Positions 8,048-17,603 of a stretch of DNA of 64,000 nucleotides are shown here, in pieces. Source of the stretch: Paraburkholderia sp. C35 (GTDB taxonomy: Bacteria; Pseudomonadota; Gammaproteobacteria; Burkholderiales; Burkholderiaceae); the NCBI RefSeq assembly GCF_003121405.1, contig NZ_QBUY01000004.1:62001-126000 (forward strand). The letters are read 5' to 3'. A model generated the notes under the pieces. The model was not told where the DNA came from. It made no database searches and was given only the letters and a program-made list of their open reading frames with translations. Both the position numbers and the translations under genes were made by a program. The number at the start of each line of letters is the position of its first letter. Position 1 is the stretch's first letter.

Positions 8048-8977
8048 TTGTCGAACGTTGATAGGACGGATGGAGACGCCGGTGCAAGACGAGCGACGGC
8101 TCTGCTCGGCGTCGCAGTTTGCGCTGAAGCCAGAGCGGCGTCCCTAAACGAGGATTACAAGAAGGTCGACCTCAGAGTCTCGTTCGTCGATGCATTTGCA
8201 CCGGAGCGATTGCTTCAGGTGCATTGCCAAGTTAAGGCAGGACCATCGTTCGTCAGTACTCGTGCGAAGGGTCGCCGCACAATGCGTCTCAACGACGAAA
8301 CGAAGCATGCTCTCGCGGTTGCGAGTCCCCCGGCGCTGCTCGCTTGGGTGCCTCCGGCTCCCTCGTCGCGCGTGTACTGGTACGTCCCCGAGCCTCGCGT
8401 GCCAGTAAAAAAGACGATTTACATCCCAGACCATCAATACATCACACCTTACCTGCGCTACCATCTGAGCCGAGTTGCGGCACATGGGCAATATCGCAAA
8501 GGTCTGCCGATGCTTTCTGTAAAGTCCCTAGCCATTGAACGGGTGCAGCAAGCGGCCAAGGCAGCGTATAAGGAATTGCAAACCACGAAGTTTAGAAACC
8601 CGATTACCGGTGAAGTGGCCATAACGCGGTTGGCATGGAGACATGTCACCCGCAAGTCCAAGCGCTCTACACCTCGCGTTTCTGCACTCCGCGTTGTCCC
8701 ATACCTAAAGGCATTTATTGGCGAAGACCCTGACCGGTACCAAGCGCAGGAACCCCAAATAGAGAAGCTTGGCTCGCAAACAATTGAAAGGCGAAATATT
8801 CTACTTTGGTACCGAGACGCGCTCAACATTGATGGCGTTAGGCACACTCTGATTCTTAGAATACGAGAGGAGGTTACCTACCCGTCGAATTGGCACAAGT
8901 ACCTGCTTTCAGCCCGCGATATTGCGCAAAAAGCGACCTTGGCTTCATGGTGGGTACGGCAGACGGTCATAAGATAG
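8048..8977 (+). CDS. DUF4365-domain protein, possible defence effector
   Basis: Protein of 309 residues. I chose the TTG at 8048 because AGGAG lies seven bases before it; the TTG at 8042 is too close. Residues about 20-130 match the DUF4365 layout: a helix, KKVDLRVSF, LLQVHCQVKAG, then ALAVASPPALLAWVPP and VYWYVPE. DUF4365 is a PD-(D/E)XK-like fold often found in phage-defence loci. The C-terminal half has FRNPITGEVAITRLAWRH followed by a basic stretch, which faintly recalls barnase/EndoU/RelE-like nuclease toxins. That second assignment is inference. It stands alone, upstream of the Gabija-like pair and on the same strand. Confidence 0.55.
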   Translation: MSNVDRTDGDAGARRATALLGVAVCAEARAASLNEDYKKVDLRVSFVDAFAPERLLQVHCQVKAGPSFVSTRAKGRRTMRLNDETKHALAVASPPALLAWVPPAPSSRVYWYVPEPRVPVKKTIYIPDHQYITPYLRYHLSRVAAHGQYRKGLPMLSVKSLAIERVQQAAKAAYKELQTTKFRNPITGEVAITRLAWRHVTRKSKRSTPRVSALRVVPYLKAFIGEDPDRYQAQEPQIEKLGSQTIERRNILLWYRDALNIDGVRHTLILRIREEVTYPSNWHKYLLSARDIAQKATLASWWVRQTVIR

Positions 8978-9783
8978 GTGGGCGCGTGCCCCCTCGAGGA
9001 CTTCGCACTGACGCTTGATTGCGGAGACTCTCGCCGCACAGGGCGTCATCTGTCCCGAAGCGAGTGAGGGGATTGCACGCGGGCGCTAGATTACACATTA
9101 AGCGCGGGCTGGTCAATTTCTAGCAGATTGCGGCTGGTCGTCGATTGGCGGCAGCAGCGCGTGCGGCAAAGGATATCGACGTCCACATTGTGGCAAAGGC
9201 CTTTCCCGAGCAGTTTTGAGCCGCTTCGAAAACGCCATGTACCGCGCCGGTTGCACGCATGTGGCCGAGGCGAACTACTTGTCGCGGAAGTCGCGGGGAA
9301 TTGACCAACGGATATTCCTCGTCACTTGCCGGTTACCACGGCTAGTTCCTGCTTCCTTTCTCCAAGGGCTCCCCGGGCGCGTCGGGACAGTTTCTTATGA
9401 AATCGATTTGAGTGGACTTTTCCGATTGCCCAGTCGGTCCAGACGACTGCGATATGTCCTCGTCGAGCATCTTCCTTCGGAAGGCCGATGCGGTACCGGC
9501 TGCGCGGTGGTATGACCTGGCGAATGTCAGAAGATGGGAACTGCTCTCTCCTCGTCGCCTGTCACGATAAAATGACGGTATAGGTTTGATTTTCCGGTGG
9601 GTTCTGGGGCTGACCCCAACGCAGCCACTTTTTAGTCGGACTCAAATCGCATACCTGTCTCGGCTACCAAAGTAGGCGAACGGCGGAAACAAACCGTGTC
9701 GCGACTTTTGCAACTCTTCTTTGCACGTTAGCGACGGCGTTCAAAGCTGAGACAGGTTTCCATTCACCGTTTGGGGACTACTG
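8978..9783. other. Gene-poor stretch before the Gabija-like operon
   Basis: 800 bases without a credible gene. Short frames, such as one around 9216-9515, lack ribosome sites and family resemblance and may be debris of replaced cargo. The promoter of the following operon must lie in its last part; GGGGA precedes the next start codon. Confidence 0.45.
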
Positions 9784-11514
9784 ATGTTGTTACGCCGTAT
9801 CGAAATCGAAAATTATCGCGGCATTAAGCATCTTGCCCTTGACCTGGACAAGACGACGGTTCTTGTCGGCGAGAATAACAGCGGAAAGACCACGGTTCTG
9901 CACGCACTCCGCGCCTGCCTCAACACGCTTCGGTCCGGTGGCCGTGTCATACCATTCGACGATTTCGACCTTCATTTCGACGGAGCATCTGCCGACCCGA
10001 CGAGCGCACCCGCGCTTTCAATCACCCTCACCTTTGAGGAAGAGGTTGCAGGTGAATGGCCCGAGGAGATTGAACAATCTCTAGGCGGAGACGGAGGCAT
10101 CGTCGTCCTCGTTCCCCCAGATGACCGTAGCCGCGTGCAACTGCGCGTCACTGCCCAATATTCGCCACTAACGCAGGAAATCGAACACACTTATGATTTC
10201 CTCGATGCCGCAGGGAACGCTCTACCCGCAAAGAACAGAGGGAAGCTCGCAGCCCTCCAGCTTATCCGACCGCTGTTCTATCTTTCTGCACTCCGCGACG
10301 CGGCACGTGAGTTTTCGAAAACCTCACAGTTTTGGGCACCATTCGTTAAAAATTCGCAGATTGCGCCGGAGAGAAAGGCGGAGATTGAAGCACAACTTCA
10401 AGCAGTAAATAGCGAGATAATTGAAGCACACGGCACGTTCAAGGGTGTGCAAGAGTATTTGGCCAAGATGCGAGATTTAGTAAGTGTCGGAAAGAACGAT
10501 GTCGTTAGCGTGGACGCAATCCCTGCACGCGTCTTCGACATGCTGAATCGTACGCAGGTCAGCATCGCATCGGCGACGGGCGCGCGTCTGCCGATAAACC
10601 GTCACGGAGAAGGTACACAAAGCCTCGCCGTTCTTATGCTGTTTGACGCGTTTCTAAAATCGGAGCTTTCTCGAAAGCAGGGCGTCAGGGGAACACAGGC
10701 AATTGTAGCCCTTGAAGAACCTGAAGCTCATCTGCATCCGAGCGCTGTAAGAGCCCTGTGGCAAACAATAAAGGGAATCGACGGCCAGAAACTCGTCGCG
10801 ACTCACTCTGGCGACCTTCTGTCGGAGGTGGAAATGACGTCTGTGCGGCGGATATACCGCTCCGGCGGGGTCGTTAAGGTTGGCCGTATACCCCCCGGCC
10901 TGTTCCGAGACAGGGAACGCCAAAAGTTCGACTTTCTCGTGCGGAGAACCAGGGGTGAACTTTTTTTTGCACGATGCTGGCTATTAGGGGAAGGAGAGAC
11001 AGAAGCTATCCTATTTGCCGGCGCTGCAGAGGTACTTGGAGTTAACCTTGAGCAGGCTGGCGTTAGATGCGTTGAGTATCGTCAAGGAGACATAGCGTAT
11101 TTCCTCGATGCGGCCAACGCCTTGGGCATCCCGTGGCACTGTTTCACAGACGGTGACGAACAGGGCATGGGAGACGTCGAAAAGGCGAAAACCAAGTTGC
11201 CCGCTGGGGCTAAGTCGAAATGGCACATCACAACTATGCTCAATGCGCCGTCAGTGGAACCGTATATGGCTGAAAACGGCTTTCTGGACATCTACGAGGA
11301 ACTTGCTAGCGCCCAAAAGCTGAAGAAAATGACAGCCAAGCCAGGTGACGCGGACTACGTGCCACAGATTACAAGTTCCCTTCCGAACAATAGTAAGCCC
11401 ACAGCAGCTCATGCTGTCGTGGACGCCATGCGACAACGCGGCCGGGATTCAGTCCCGAAGGCACTTAAACTGGCAATATTCAAGGCGACTGCACTCGCAA
11501 GGCAGGGCAAATGA
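9784..11514 (+). CDS. gajA: Gabija-like nuclease GajA: OLD-family ATPase with TOPRIM domain
   Basis: Protein of 576 residues, the usual GajA length. The N-terminal ABC-type ATPase has Walker A GENNSGKT at 29-36 and a signature/Walker B region around 307-317 (ALEEPEAHLHPSA). The C-terminal TOPRIM nuclease domain starts with LLGEGETEAI near residue 399 and has the acidic TDGDEQG near residue 454. In Gabija, GajA forms a multimeric endonuclease controlled by nucleotide levels and works with GajB. The stop overlaps the start of the UvrD-like gene as ATGA, the expected coupling. A generic class 2 OLD nuclease is the alternative, but the helicase partner favours Gabija. Confidence 0.8.
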   Translation: MLLRRIEIENYRGIKHLALDLDKTTVLVGENNSGKTTVLHALRACLNTLRSGGRVIPFDDFDLHFDGASADPTSAPALSITLTFEEEVAGEWPEEIEQSLGGDGGIVVLVPPDDRSRVQLRVTAQYSPLTQEIEHTYDFLDAAGNALPAKNRGKLAALQLIRPLFYLSALRDAAREFSKTSQFWAPFVKNSQIAPERKAEIEAQLQAVNSEIIEAHGTFKGVQEYLAKMRDLVSVGKNDVVSVDAIPARVFDMLNRTQVSIASATGARLPINRHGEGTQSLAVLMLFDAFLKSELSRKQGVRGTQAIVALEEPEAHLHPSAVRALWQTIKGIDGQKLVATHSGDLLSEVEMTSVRRIYRSGGVVKVGRIPPGLFRDRERQKFDFLVRRTRGELFFARCWLLGEGETEAILFAGAAEVLGVNLEQAGVRCVEYRQGDIAYFLDAANALGIPWHCFTDGDEQGMGDVEKAKTKLPAGAKSKWHITTMLNAPSVEPYMAENGFLDIYEELASAQKLKKMTAKPGDADYVPQITSSLPNNSKPTAAHAVVDAMRQRGRDSVPKALKLAIFKATALARQGK

Positions 11515-13421
11515 TTGACGATTTCCTCGACAGACTTAACTCCAACCAACGGGCGGCAGCCCTATGGGACGAGGGCCCGTTGCTTGTCCTTGCCGGCCCC
11601 GGCTCCGGCAAGACAGCCACGCTGACGACTCGTGTAGCTAGGCTTGTGCGAAACAGTGAGAGCGAGTCATTTCGCATTCTTTGTTTGACCTTCACACGCA
11701 AAGCTGCCGCCGAAATGAGAGAGCGTTTGCTCGCCATGTGTCCGACTTCGGGCGGTCGGGTGCAGCTGACTACCTTTCACTCCTTTGGAACAGATATCCT
11801 GCGACAGCATGGTAGCCATTTTGGCCTAAGTCCTAACTTTGAAATCATTGAAGACCCCGAACGTGTGCGAGCGGTACGCGACCTTCTTGCTGTCGCGCCA
11901 TCCTTCTACACGAAAATCCTTTCTGCTGAGAAAGCGCTCGCGGCACTAGACCACTTGTTCCAGCGCGGCATCGAAGACGCTGATATCCCCAAGCTGATGC
12001 ACGACCCGGATGCTGCGGCACAACTTCGACGCTTGTTCGCCGACTACAAGCAATTCTTGAAAACCGAGAATTGCGTCGACTACGGAGCAATTCTCTATTT
12101 TTGCGAGGAACTGTTGCGCACTCGCCCGCGTTTGGCTAAGCAACTGCGAACGGTCTACAAATACGTGTGCGTGGATGAGTTCCAAGATACCAATCCGGTT
12201 CAATATCGTTTGCTTCGGGCCTTAGCGCCAGAGCGAGATGCGAACCTGTTCATCGTTGGCGACGACGACCAAGTAATTTATCAATGGAACGGCGCAAGCC
12301 CGTCACGTGTCAATGAGCTCGCTAACCACTACGACCTGACTAGTATTCAACTTCCTGAGAACTATCGCTGTCCACCCGATGTTGTCCAGCTCGCAAATTC
12401 GCTCATTCAGCACAATAGCGACCGCTCCCCCGGAAAGCGGCCCCTCACCCCAATGAAACCCCCAACGACGCGGGGGAATGTTATTAACGTCATTGCTACG
12501 TCTACCGAAGAAGACGAGGCTCGGACGGTAGCACAGCATATTGCAAGGCGGTTACAAACAGGAAGTACCCCACGAGATATAGCTGTGCTCGCCAGAAACT
12601 CGAGGCTCCTTATGCGGGTGCAACGTGCGTTGGGCAGCGTCAACGTCAAGGCGCACATTCAGCAACGCAAGTCACAGTTCGAGAGCGGGCCAATGCGCTT
12701 TATTGTCAGTTGCTTGAAGCTCGCGGCAGTGCGTTCCGACGAAGAGCTGGTATCAAATGTTACCAAGGCGCTTTCTGACTCCATTGATACCGAAATCGGT
12801 ACCGGAGAGGTGATTGCGCTTGCAAGTCAAGCAAATGGCGACCACCTCCTCGCGCTGTCTACTCTTGCGACTGAAAATTCAGGACGGGTTCCCCTTGAAC
12901 TATGCGACGCGATTGGTAGTCTGGCAGCGGGAAGTTTCGAAGAATTTCTCCGGAGGGGCTTCAAATATTTCGACGACCGAGAACAAAAGAGCCCTGACGG
13001 CACCGAGCAGTTCACCGAATATCCTTCCGAAAGGCAAGTTTGGCGTGCAGTAATTAACGAGTTAGGTGGTGAATCAGAAGCATACGCGATGACCCTCAGT
13101 CAATTCTTGCAGGAGTTGACCCTCGCCAACAAAACCCCTGAACCGCCCTCCGATGCCGTTCGCTGTCTCACCGTGCATGCATCTAAAGGCATGGAGTTCG
13201 GGCACGTGTACCTGGTCGGACTAGCCGAAGACCAGTTGCCATCTTTCCAAGCGATAAAGGCCGGCGACACCAGTAGGGAAATGCAGGAGGAACGACGAAA
13301 CTGCTTCGTCGCGGTAACGCGCACGCTGCAAACCCTGACTATGAGCTACGCCGCGAAGTACAACGGTTGGTCAAAGATGCCGTCGCGCTTTTTAAGCGAG
13401 ATGGGACTCGACTTGATATAG
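11511..13421 (+). CDS. gajB: Gabija-like helicase GajB: UvrD/Rep SF1A helicase
   Basis: Protein of 636 residues with a complete SF1A motif set: AGPGSGKTA near residue 28, LTFTRKAAAEM, TFHSFG, VDEFQDTN near 220, GDDDQVIYQWNGA near 249, LPENYRCP, VHASKGMEF near 554 and the VAVTR segment near the end. It overlaps the OLD-TOPRIM gene by four bases. In Gabija systems the helicase senses or processes DNA termini and activates the nuclease. It is clearly longer than the roughly 500-residue GajB of the founding Bacillus system and closer in layout to full UvrD/PcrA. The pair is therefore a divergent Gabija or a related OLD-UvrD system. Confidence 0.75.
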   Translation: MIDDFLDRLNSNQRAAALWDEGPLLVLAGPGSGKTATLTTRVARLVRNSESESFRILCLTFTRKAAAEMRERLLAMCPTSGGRVQLTTFHSFGTDILRQHGSHFGLSPNFEIIEDPERVRAVRDLLAVAPSFYTKILSAEKALAALDHLFQRGIEDADIPKLMHDPDAAAQLRRLFADYKQFLKTENCVDYGAILYFCEELLRTRPRLAKQLRTVYKYVCVDEFQDTNPVQYRLLRALAPERDANLFIVGDDDQVIYQWNGASPSRVNELANHYDLTSIQLPENYRCPPDVVQLANSLIQHNSDRSPGKRPLTPMKPPTTRGNVINVIATSTEEDEARTVAQHIARRLQTGSTPRDIAVLARNSRLLMRVQRALGSVNVKAHIQQRKSQFESGPMRFIVSCLKLAAVRSDEELVSNVTKALSDSIDTEIGTGEVIALASQANGDHLLALSTLATENSGRVPLELCDAIGSLAAGSFEEFLRRGFKYFDDREQKSPDGTEQFTEYPSERQVWRAVINELGGESEAYAMTLSQFLQELTLANKTPEPPSDAVRCLTVHASKGMEFGHVYLVGLAEDQLPSFQAIKAGDTSREMQEERRNCFVAVTRTLQTLTMSYAAKYNGWSKMPSRFLSEMGLDLI

Positions 13422-14045
13422 GCTGCGGACGCTTCGAAGATGGATGCGTTTTAGTCACTTATGCTGATGTCCCAGCAGGTAGTTTACTCAGCTACTAGCG
13501 ACGCCCAGATTGGGAGCGGTGCTGTCAAACAAACGACAAAGCGCAAATCGTGAAAATACACATCGCCTTTCACTTGTTCTCACGTCGCATCGCTACTCAA
13601 GTGCTTGGCAAGACCGTTCAGTCCAGCCCAACTTCCGGCGCAAGCTCAGTCTATCTCGGCGCTGGCGCGACAAAAAATGTAGAAGCGCCTTGAAGCTAAA
13701 CGTATGGCAAGGTACGCCCCGCTGACGGACGCTTGCACGGCGGATTAGCCATCGCAAGAAGGGAGCCTCGCATGGGCCGAGAATAGAGGGAACCAGACTT
13801 CGCTGCATGTGCCAGTTAGAGGCATTTCTAGCACGAATGCCGTGGGGCCGAGGGCCACTACGAGACCGCACCGTTCAGGCAGAAGGCCGATGTGCGGCGG
13901 CGGCTGGGCGGCGCTCAGATACGTCCGCTGCATTGAACCCCGTCGCCCGCCCTAGGGCCGAACATCGGCCAATGGTCCGTCAAATCCTCGATTTTTGTGA
14001 CACAAAAACCTGTGAGGTGTAAACTTACTCGATTCACGAGAGAAC
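13422..14045. other. Spacer between the Gabija-like operon and the restriction-modification cassette
   Basis: No credible gene is seen; frames are short and lack ribosome sites. The final 60 bases hold the methyltransferase promoter and a 17-bp palindrome. Confidence 0.5.
13992..14023 (+). promoter_or_regulatory. Candidate methyltransferase promoter overlapped by a palindrome
   Basis: The perfect palindrome TTTTTGTGACACAAAAA occupies 13992-14008. A plausible promoter reads TTGTGA (13995-14000), a 17-base spacer and TGTAAA (14018-14023), 26 bases before the start codon. The palindrome covers the -35 element, as expected of an operator that shuts the gene down. Confidence 0.55.
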
Positions 14046-14049
14046 ATGC

Positions 14050-15249
14050 ATGCCAAGACCCAAGTCCGACCAACCACGCTCCCAGTTCGCTAACATCCGA
14101 TTCACCGCTGCTGAGCATGAAGAGTTAGAAGCGCAGGCCGCAAGCAACGGCTTCAAGAGCATTAGCGACTACATCCGTCATCTGCACCAACAGTCAATGT
14201 TGGCTCAAGAGGCGTCGGTTTCGAGGACGTACGAACCAGTAGGGGATTTAACCCTCTTTCATAAGACGCGATACGGTTCGATGTATCTGGGCAACTCGCT
14301 GCGCTATACCTTGGATAAGGCAAAGCCCGCGAGTGTGGACCTTATCATGACCTCGCCACCTTTTGGCTTGGTCAGAAAGAAGACGTACGGGAACGAGGAT
14401 GCCGACCAGTACTGTGAATGGTTTCGCCCATTCGCCGAGGGTTTCAAACGAGTGTTGAAGGACGAGGGAAGCCTCGTAATAGACATTGGTGGTGCCTGGA
14501 AACCCGGAACGCCCACGCGGTCGTTGTATCACTATGAGCTTCTCGTTATGCTCTGCCGAGAATTCGGCTTTCATCTCTGCCTAGAACATTTCTGGTGGAA
14601 TCCGGCAAAGCTACCGACCCCCGCTGAATGGGTAAATGTACGACGCGTTCGAGTAAAGGACGCGGTTAATTGTGTATGGTGGCTTTCCAAGACTCCTTGG
14701 CCCAAAGCAAGCAACCGACGTGTCTTGGCTAAATACAGCGATTCGATGCAGTCACTCTTGAAGAACGGATATCAGGCAAGGTTGCGACCATCAGGACATG
14801 ATATATCGGACAAGTTCCAAAAAGACAATGGCGGAGCTGTTCCACCGAATCTGCTAGCCATCGCCAACACAGATTCGAACAGCTCGTATCAAGAGTACTG
14901 TCGGAAGAACAATATCGCCATCCATCCTGCGCGCTTTCCGGCCCAGTTGCCCGAATACTTCATCCGGATGCTAACAGACCCAGGCGATAACATTCTTGAC
15001 CCTTTTGGCGGCTCATGCATGACTGGTTATGTCGCCGAAAGCCTCGGGCGGCACTGGACATGCGTCGAGCTTGAAGAAGAATACTTGCAAGGCGCAAAGG
15101 GTCGATTTATATCAAACGTTCAGCCCATAAACGGACGCGAGGTGAGCTACAGCATTTCGGTCCCTTGTGCGAATGCCAAGGACGCCCCCGAGGTCCCGCT
15201 CATTGTGGATGGCGGGAGAGCTAGACCGAAACCGCAGGTGCCGCAGTAA
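14050..15249 (+). CDS. M.PvuII-like DNA (cytosine-N4) methyltransferase with RHH-like N-terminus
   Basis: Protein of 399 residues. The body follows M.PvuII closely in order: GSMYLGNSL, TSPPFGL near residue 101 (catalytic motif IV), RKKTYGNEDADQYCEWF, GSLVIDIGGAW, VKDAVNCVWW, RPSGHDI, HPARFPAQLPEYFIRML and DPFGGS near residue 317 (AdoMet-binding motif I). This is the beta-class N4-cytosine methyltransferase arrangement. Residues about 12-50 (FANIRFTAAEHEELEAQA ... SISDYIRHL) look like a ribbon-helix-helix DNA-binding domain, absent from M.PvuII as I remember it, so the gene may autoregulate at the upstream palindrome. It should protect host DNA from the adjacent restriction operon. Its 3' end overlaps that operon tail to tail by 29 bases. 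Another ATG lies at 14046, out of frame. Confidence 0.85.
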   Translation: MPRPKSDQPRSQFANIRFTAAEHEELEAQAASNGFKSISDYIRHLHQQSMLAQEASVSRTYEPVGDLTLFHKTRYGSMYLGNSLRYTLDKAKPASVDLIMTSPPFGLVRKKTYGNEDADQYCEWFRPFAEGFKRVLKDEGSLVIDIGGAWKPGTPTRSLYHYELLVMLCREFGFHLCLEHFWWNPAKLPTPAEWVNVRRVRVKDAVNCVWWLSKTPWPKASNRRVLAKYSDSMQSLLKNGYQARLRPSGHDISDKFQKDNGGAVPPNLLAIANTDSNSSYQEYCRKNNIAIHPARFPAQLPEYFIRMLTDPGDNILDPFGGSCMTGYVAESLGRHWTCVELEEEYLQGAKGRFISNVQPINGREVSYSISVPCANAKDAPEVPLIVDGGRARPKPQVPQ

Positions 15250-16513
15250 CGCTGCTCAGAAGCCGTCTTGCCCACTGCTCAAAATATGTAGACTGGTGGG
15301 TCGAGCCGTAGGGAACAATTATCGGCATCTCATCGGACTGCGCGGCAATAGCGGCAGCCTGAGCTACTGCCGCTGTCTCCGGCAGGAAAATAAAGCTGAG
15401 CCGGCTTAGCGCCTTAGTCAAGGCACTATCCGAGTGAACTTGGTCTGCATATTTGACAATTTGCCAGATAGCCAAGCTGAGCTGGTTTCTAGCGTTGTTT
15501 TCCTTTTCGAAGTACTTGCTTTCCCCAATTGCCACCGGTATTCGGTTGCCGCGTAGAAACACTGCTATGTCTGCGCGGTCCGAGCCGGCCTTAAGCCCCA
15601 CCATCTCCAAGAAGGTATCGGAGATTGCTTCGTGATGTGCGCGTCGATGAGAAGCCAACGCGCCCGTCGCGAATTGCCATTCAAGCGTCAAGTCTCCACA
15701 GGTCGCCAGCGGTTGCGCTCCACCAACGAGTAGATGCAAGCGTAGCTCAACCTTCGCCCCTAATATCGCAGATTGCTCCACGAGCGCTTGCGCCGCGAGC
15801 AAGGCCGCTAATAACTCCATATGCTGCCATGTCTTCAGGCTCGCGAGAGCAGATGTCGCAATGGCACGAGCAGCACTGAATTGTAGGGGCAACCGTTGAA
15901 AGGAATCTCGACGTTTCATCAGTTCCAGCGTGCGGCTATATACTGGATTTCGAAGTGTGGCAGCCGCACGCATTGCGCCCAAAGACGGCCTGACCCGATG
16001 CAAGCCAACGTTAAAGCATCCGGCTATAGCAGGTATCGTTCTGGCGCGAGATATCTGTTCGACTCTTCTTTTGACGACATCGCCCCACGGTCCCGCAGCG
16101 ACGCGTGGGAAAGCCAAGATTGCATCATCAATGCACTCGATAAGCCATGCTAGACAATGGTTGGGTCCGCCAGCCGGTGTCGAGATATTACGCCGCGCCA
16201 AGAAGGCAGCCGGATTTCCTGTCCTCATTTGTAAGAGCAGCGATTCTCGTGCGAGAAGCCCACTTCCGCCGTTTGAAAGAACAGTAGCTTCTCGGCGCGC
16301 CTCGACCAAGTGGCGAGCGTTAGCGGAAAGAAAGCCCAGGTAGCTATCCACTTCATCGGACAATGCCCAAAGCAGAAGCATTACTTTCCGGTCTTCACTT
16401 TGCCTTAGGCCAGTGTTAGCGTCGATTGCCCAGTCTGCCTCACCCAACGGTCCGTAGAAATGCCGAACCAGCAGCGCGCCGCAATCGCGAACTAATTGCT
16501 CCCGAAGTTCCAT
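15221..16513 (-). CDS. PD-(D/E)XK restriction nuclease subunit (McrC-like role)
   Basis: Protein of 430 residues, last gene of a three-gene operon. The C-terminal part carries DRADIAVF about 16 residues before AIGESKYF (around 313-332). This D...E-x-K spacing is the PD-(D/E)XK nuclease core, followed by a conserved-looking glutamine (NQLSLAIWQ). The N-terminal 300 residues are alpha-helical and not recognised. Next to a McrB-like motor this is the expected cleaving subunit of a McrBC/BsuMI/LlaJI-like restriction enzyme, although it is not an obvious McrC homologue. It starts seven bases after the motor gene. Its end runs 29 bases into the methyltransferase gene on the other strand. Confidence 0.65.
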   Translation of the reverse strand: MELREQLVRDCGALLVRHFYGPLGEADWAIDANTGLRQSEDRKVMLLLWALSDEVDSYLGFLSANARHLVEARREATVLSNGGSGLLARESLLLQMRTGNPAAFLARRNISTPAGGPNHCLAWLIECIDDAILAFPRVAAGPWGDVVKRRVEQISRARTIPAIAGCFNVGLHRVRPSLGAMRAAATLRNPVYSRTLELMKRRDSFQRLPLQFSAARAIATSALASLKTWQHMELLAALLAAQALVEQSAILGAKVELRLHLLVGGAQPLATCGDLTLEWQFATGALASHRRAHHEAISDTFLEMVGLKAGSDRADIAVFLRGNRIPVAIGESKYFEKENNARNQLSLAIWQIVKYADQVHSDSALTKALSRLSFIFLPETAAVAQAAAIAAQSDEMPIIVPYGSTHQSTYFEQWARRLLSSVTAAPAVSV

Positions 16514-16520
16514 GTTTAGG

Positions 16521-17603
16521 TCAAATCGCGCCTTCGCGTAGCACTCTTATAAGTACTTGTATCGCGCTGTGCGTTTCAGGAAGCCGGACCTCCGATGAAA
16601 TTGCGTGCACAATCGCTTCCACCTGCTCGAACGCGATGCCGCCCAGCAATGGAGCGACTAACGACACGATACCTTCAGCGAGGACCTCAGCAAGCTCAGG
16701 TTCTGGAGCTGCGAACAGGTCGGCGTCTGTAATGCTGGCTTTCACCAGCGCAATCAAATCTTTGAACGGTGCGCCGCCAAGCGGCCTCACCGTGTTCACC
16801 GCCGCCCAAATTACTGCCAACGGACATGACTGCACCTCCGCAGGTACTGGCAAGCCGTTAATACCGGCAAAATGGCGAATAAAGCCCGGCAAGTCCGTCG
16901 GCTCTTCAACATACACCCAGCCAAACCTTCGGCTTAGTGCGTAACTCAATTGATTCAGCTGGACCCGGTCAATCGTGTTCATCGTAGCGATAAGCCGCCA
17001 GTCGTCTCCTAGTCCGTATATCCCAAGCTTCGCATCCGACTCCGCGCCCAATTCCACCTTCACAAACGCAGACTGCTCATCAGAGGGTACGGCCAGCATG
17101 GGCAAGGTCGTGGACGAGTCATTCAGAACGGAGAAGAGGGGGCCAAGGGCGCTATCGATGTCACATCTGTTCAGTTCATCGATAATTACTGGGCTGTTAC
17201 CGTTCCGAAGAATGACGCCGGCGCGAAACTCGACCTTACCGTCACCAATTGGTTGATAGCCACCAATTAGATAGTCTGCAGTAATATTCGAAGAGCCAGT
17301 GATGAACTCGTATTCCTCGTTTGTGGAGAGATACGCTGCCACATGTTCGGCCAAGGTAGTTTTCCCAGTACCCGGAGGTCCAAAGAAAATCAGATGTCGT
17401 TTGCCCGCCTTCAACAGCGCATTCAAGTTCCTGTAGACACGCGGAGATAAACCGAACAGCGTCGGCACCTCAGGTACATTTTCCAACGTTTGATTGCGCG
17501 TAACCACGACCGACGGCGGCATTTCTGTGGCAATGGCGGGCGGAGTGGTAACGAAGTCCCGAACGGCTTCTGCCAACACGCTGGTATAAGGAGGGAGTGC
17601 CAT
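16521..17603 (-). CDS. McrB-like AAA+ NTPase motor of a restriction system
   Basis: Protein of 360 residues. Walker A GPPGTGKT is at 75-82, Walker B VIIDELNRCDID at 139-150, the McrB-type signature MNTIDR at 208-213 and arginine fingers in SRRFG at 224-228. The MNTxDR element is the hallmark of the McrB GTPase branch of AAA+ proteins, so GTP may be the fuel. The protein lacks the separate N-terminal target-binding domain of E. coli McrB. That function could be supplied by the upstream gene, whose stop codon overlaps this start (TAATG). By analogy it forms a ring that translocates DNA and activates the downstream nuclease. Confidence 0.8.
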   Translation of the reverse strand: MALPPYTSVLAEAVRDFVTTPPAIATEMPPSVVVTRNQTLENVPEVPTLFGLSPRVYRNLNALLKAGKRHLIFFGPPGTGKTTLAEHVAAYLSTNEEYEFITGSSNITADYLIGGYQPIGDGKVEFRAGVILRNGNSPVIIDELNRCDIDSALGPLFSVLNDSSTTLPMLAVPSDEQSAFVKVELGAESDAKLGIYGLGDDWRLIATMNTIDRVQLNQLSYALSRRFGWVYVEEPTDLPGFIRHFAGINGLPVPAEVQSCPLAVIWAAVNTVRPLGGAPFKDLIALVKASITDADLFAAPEPELAEVLAEGIVSLVAPLLGGIAFEQVEAIVHAISSEVRLPETHSAIQVLIRVLREGAI

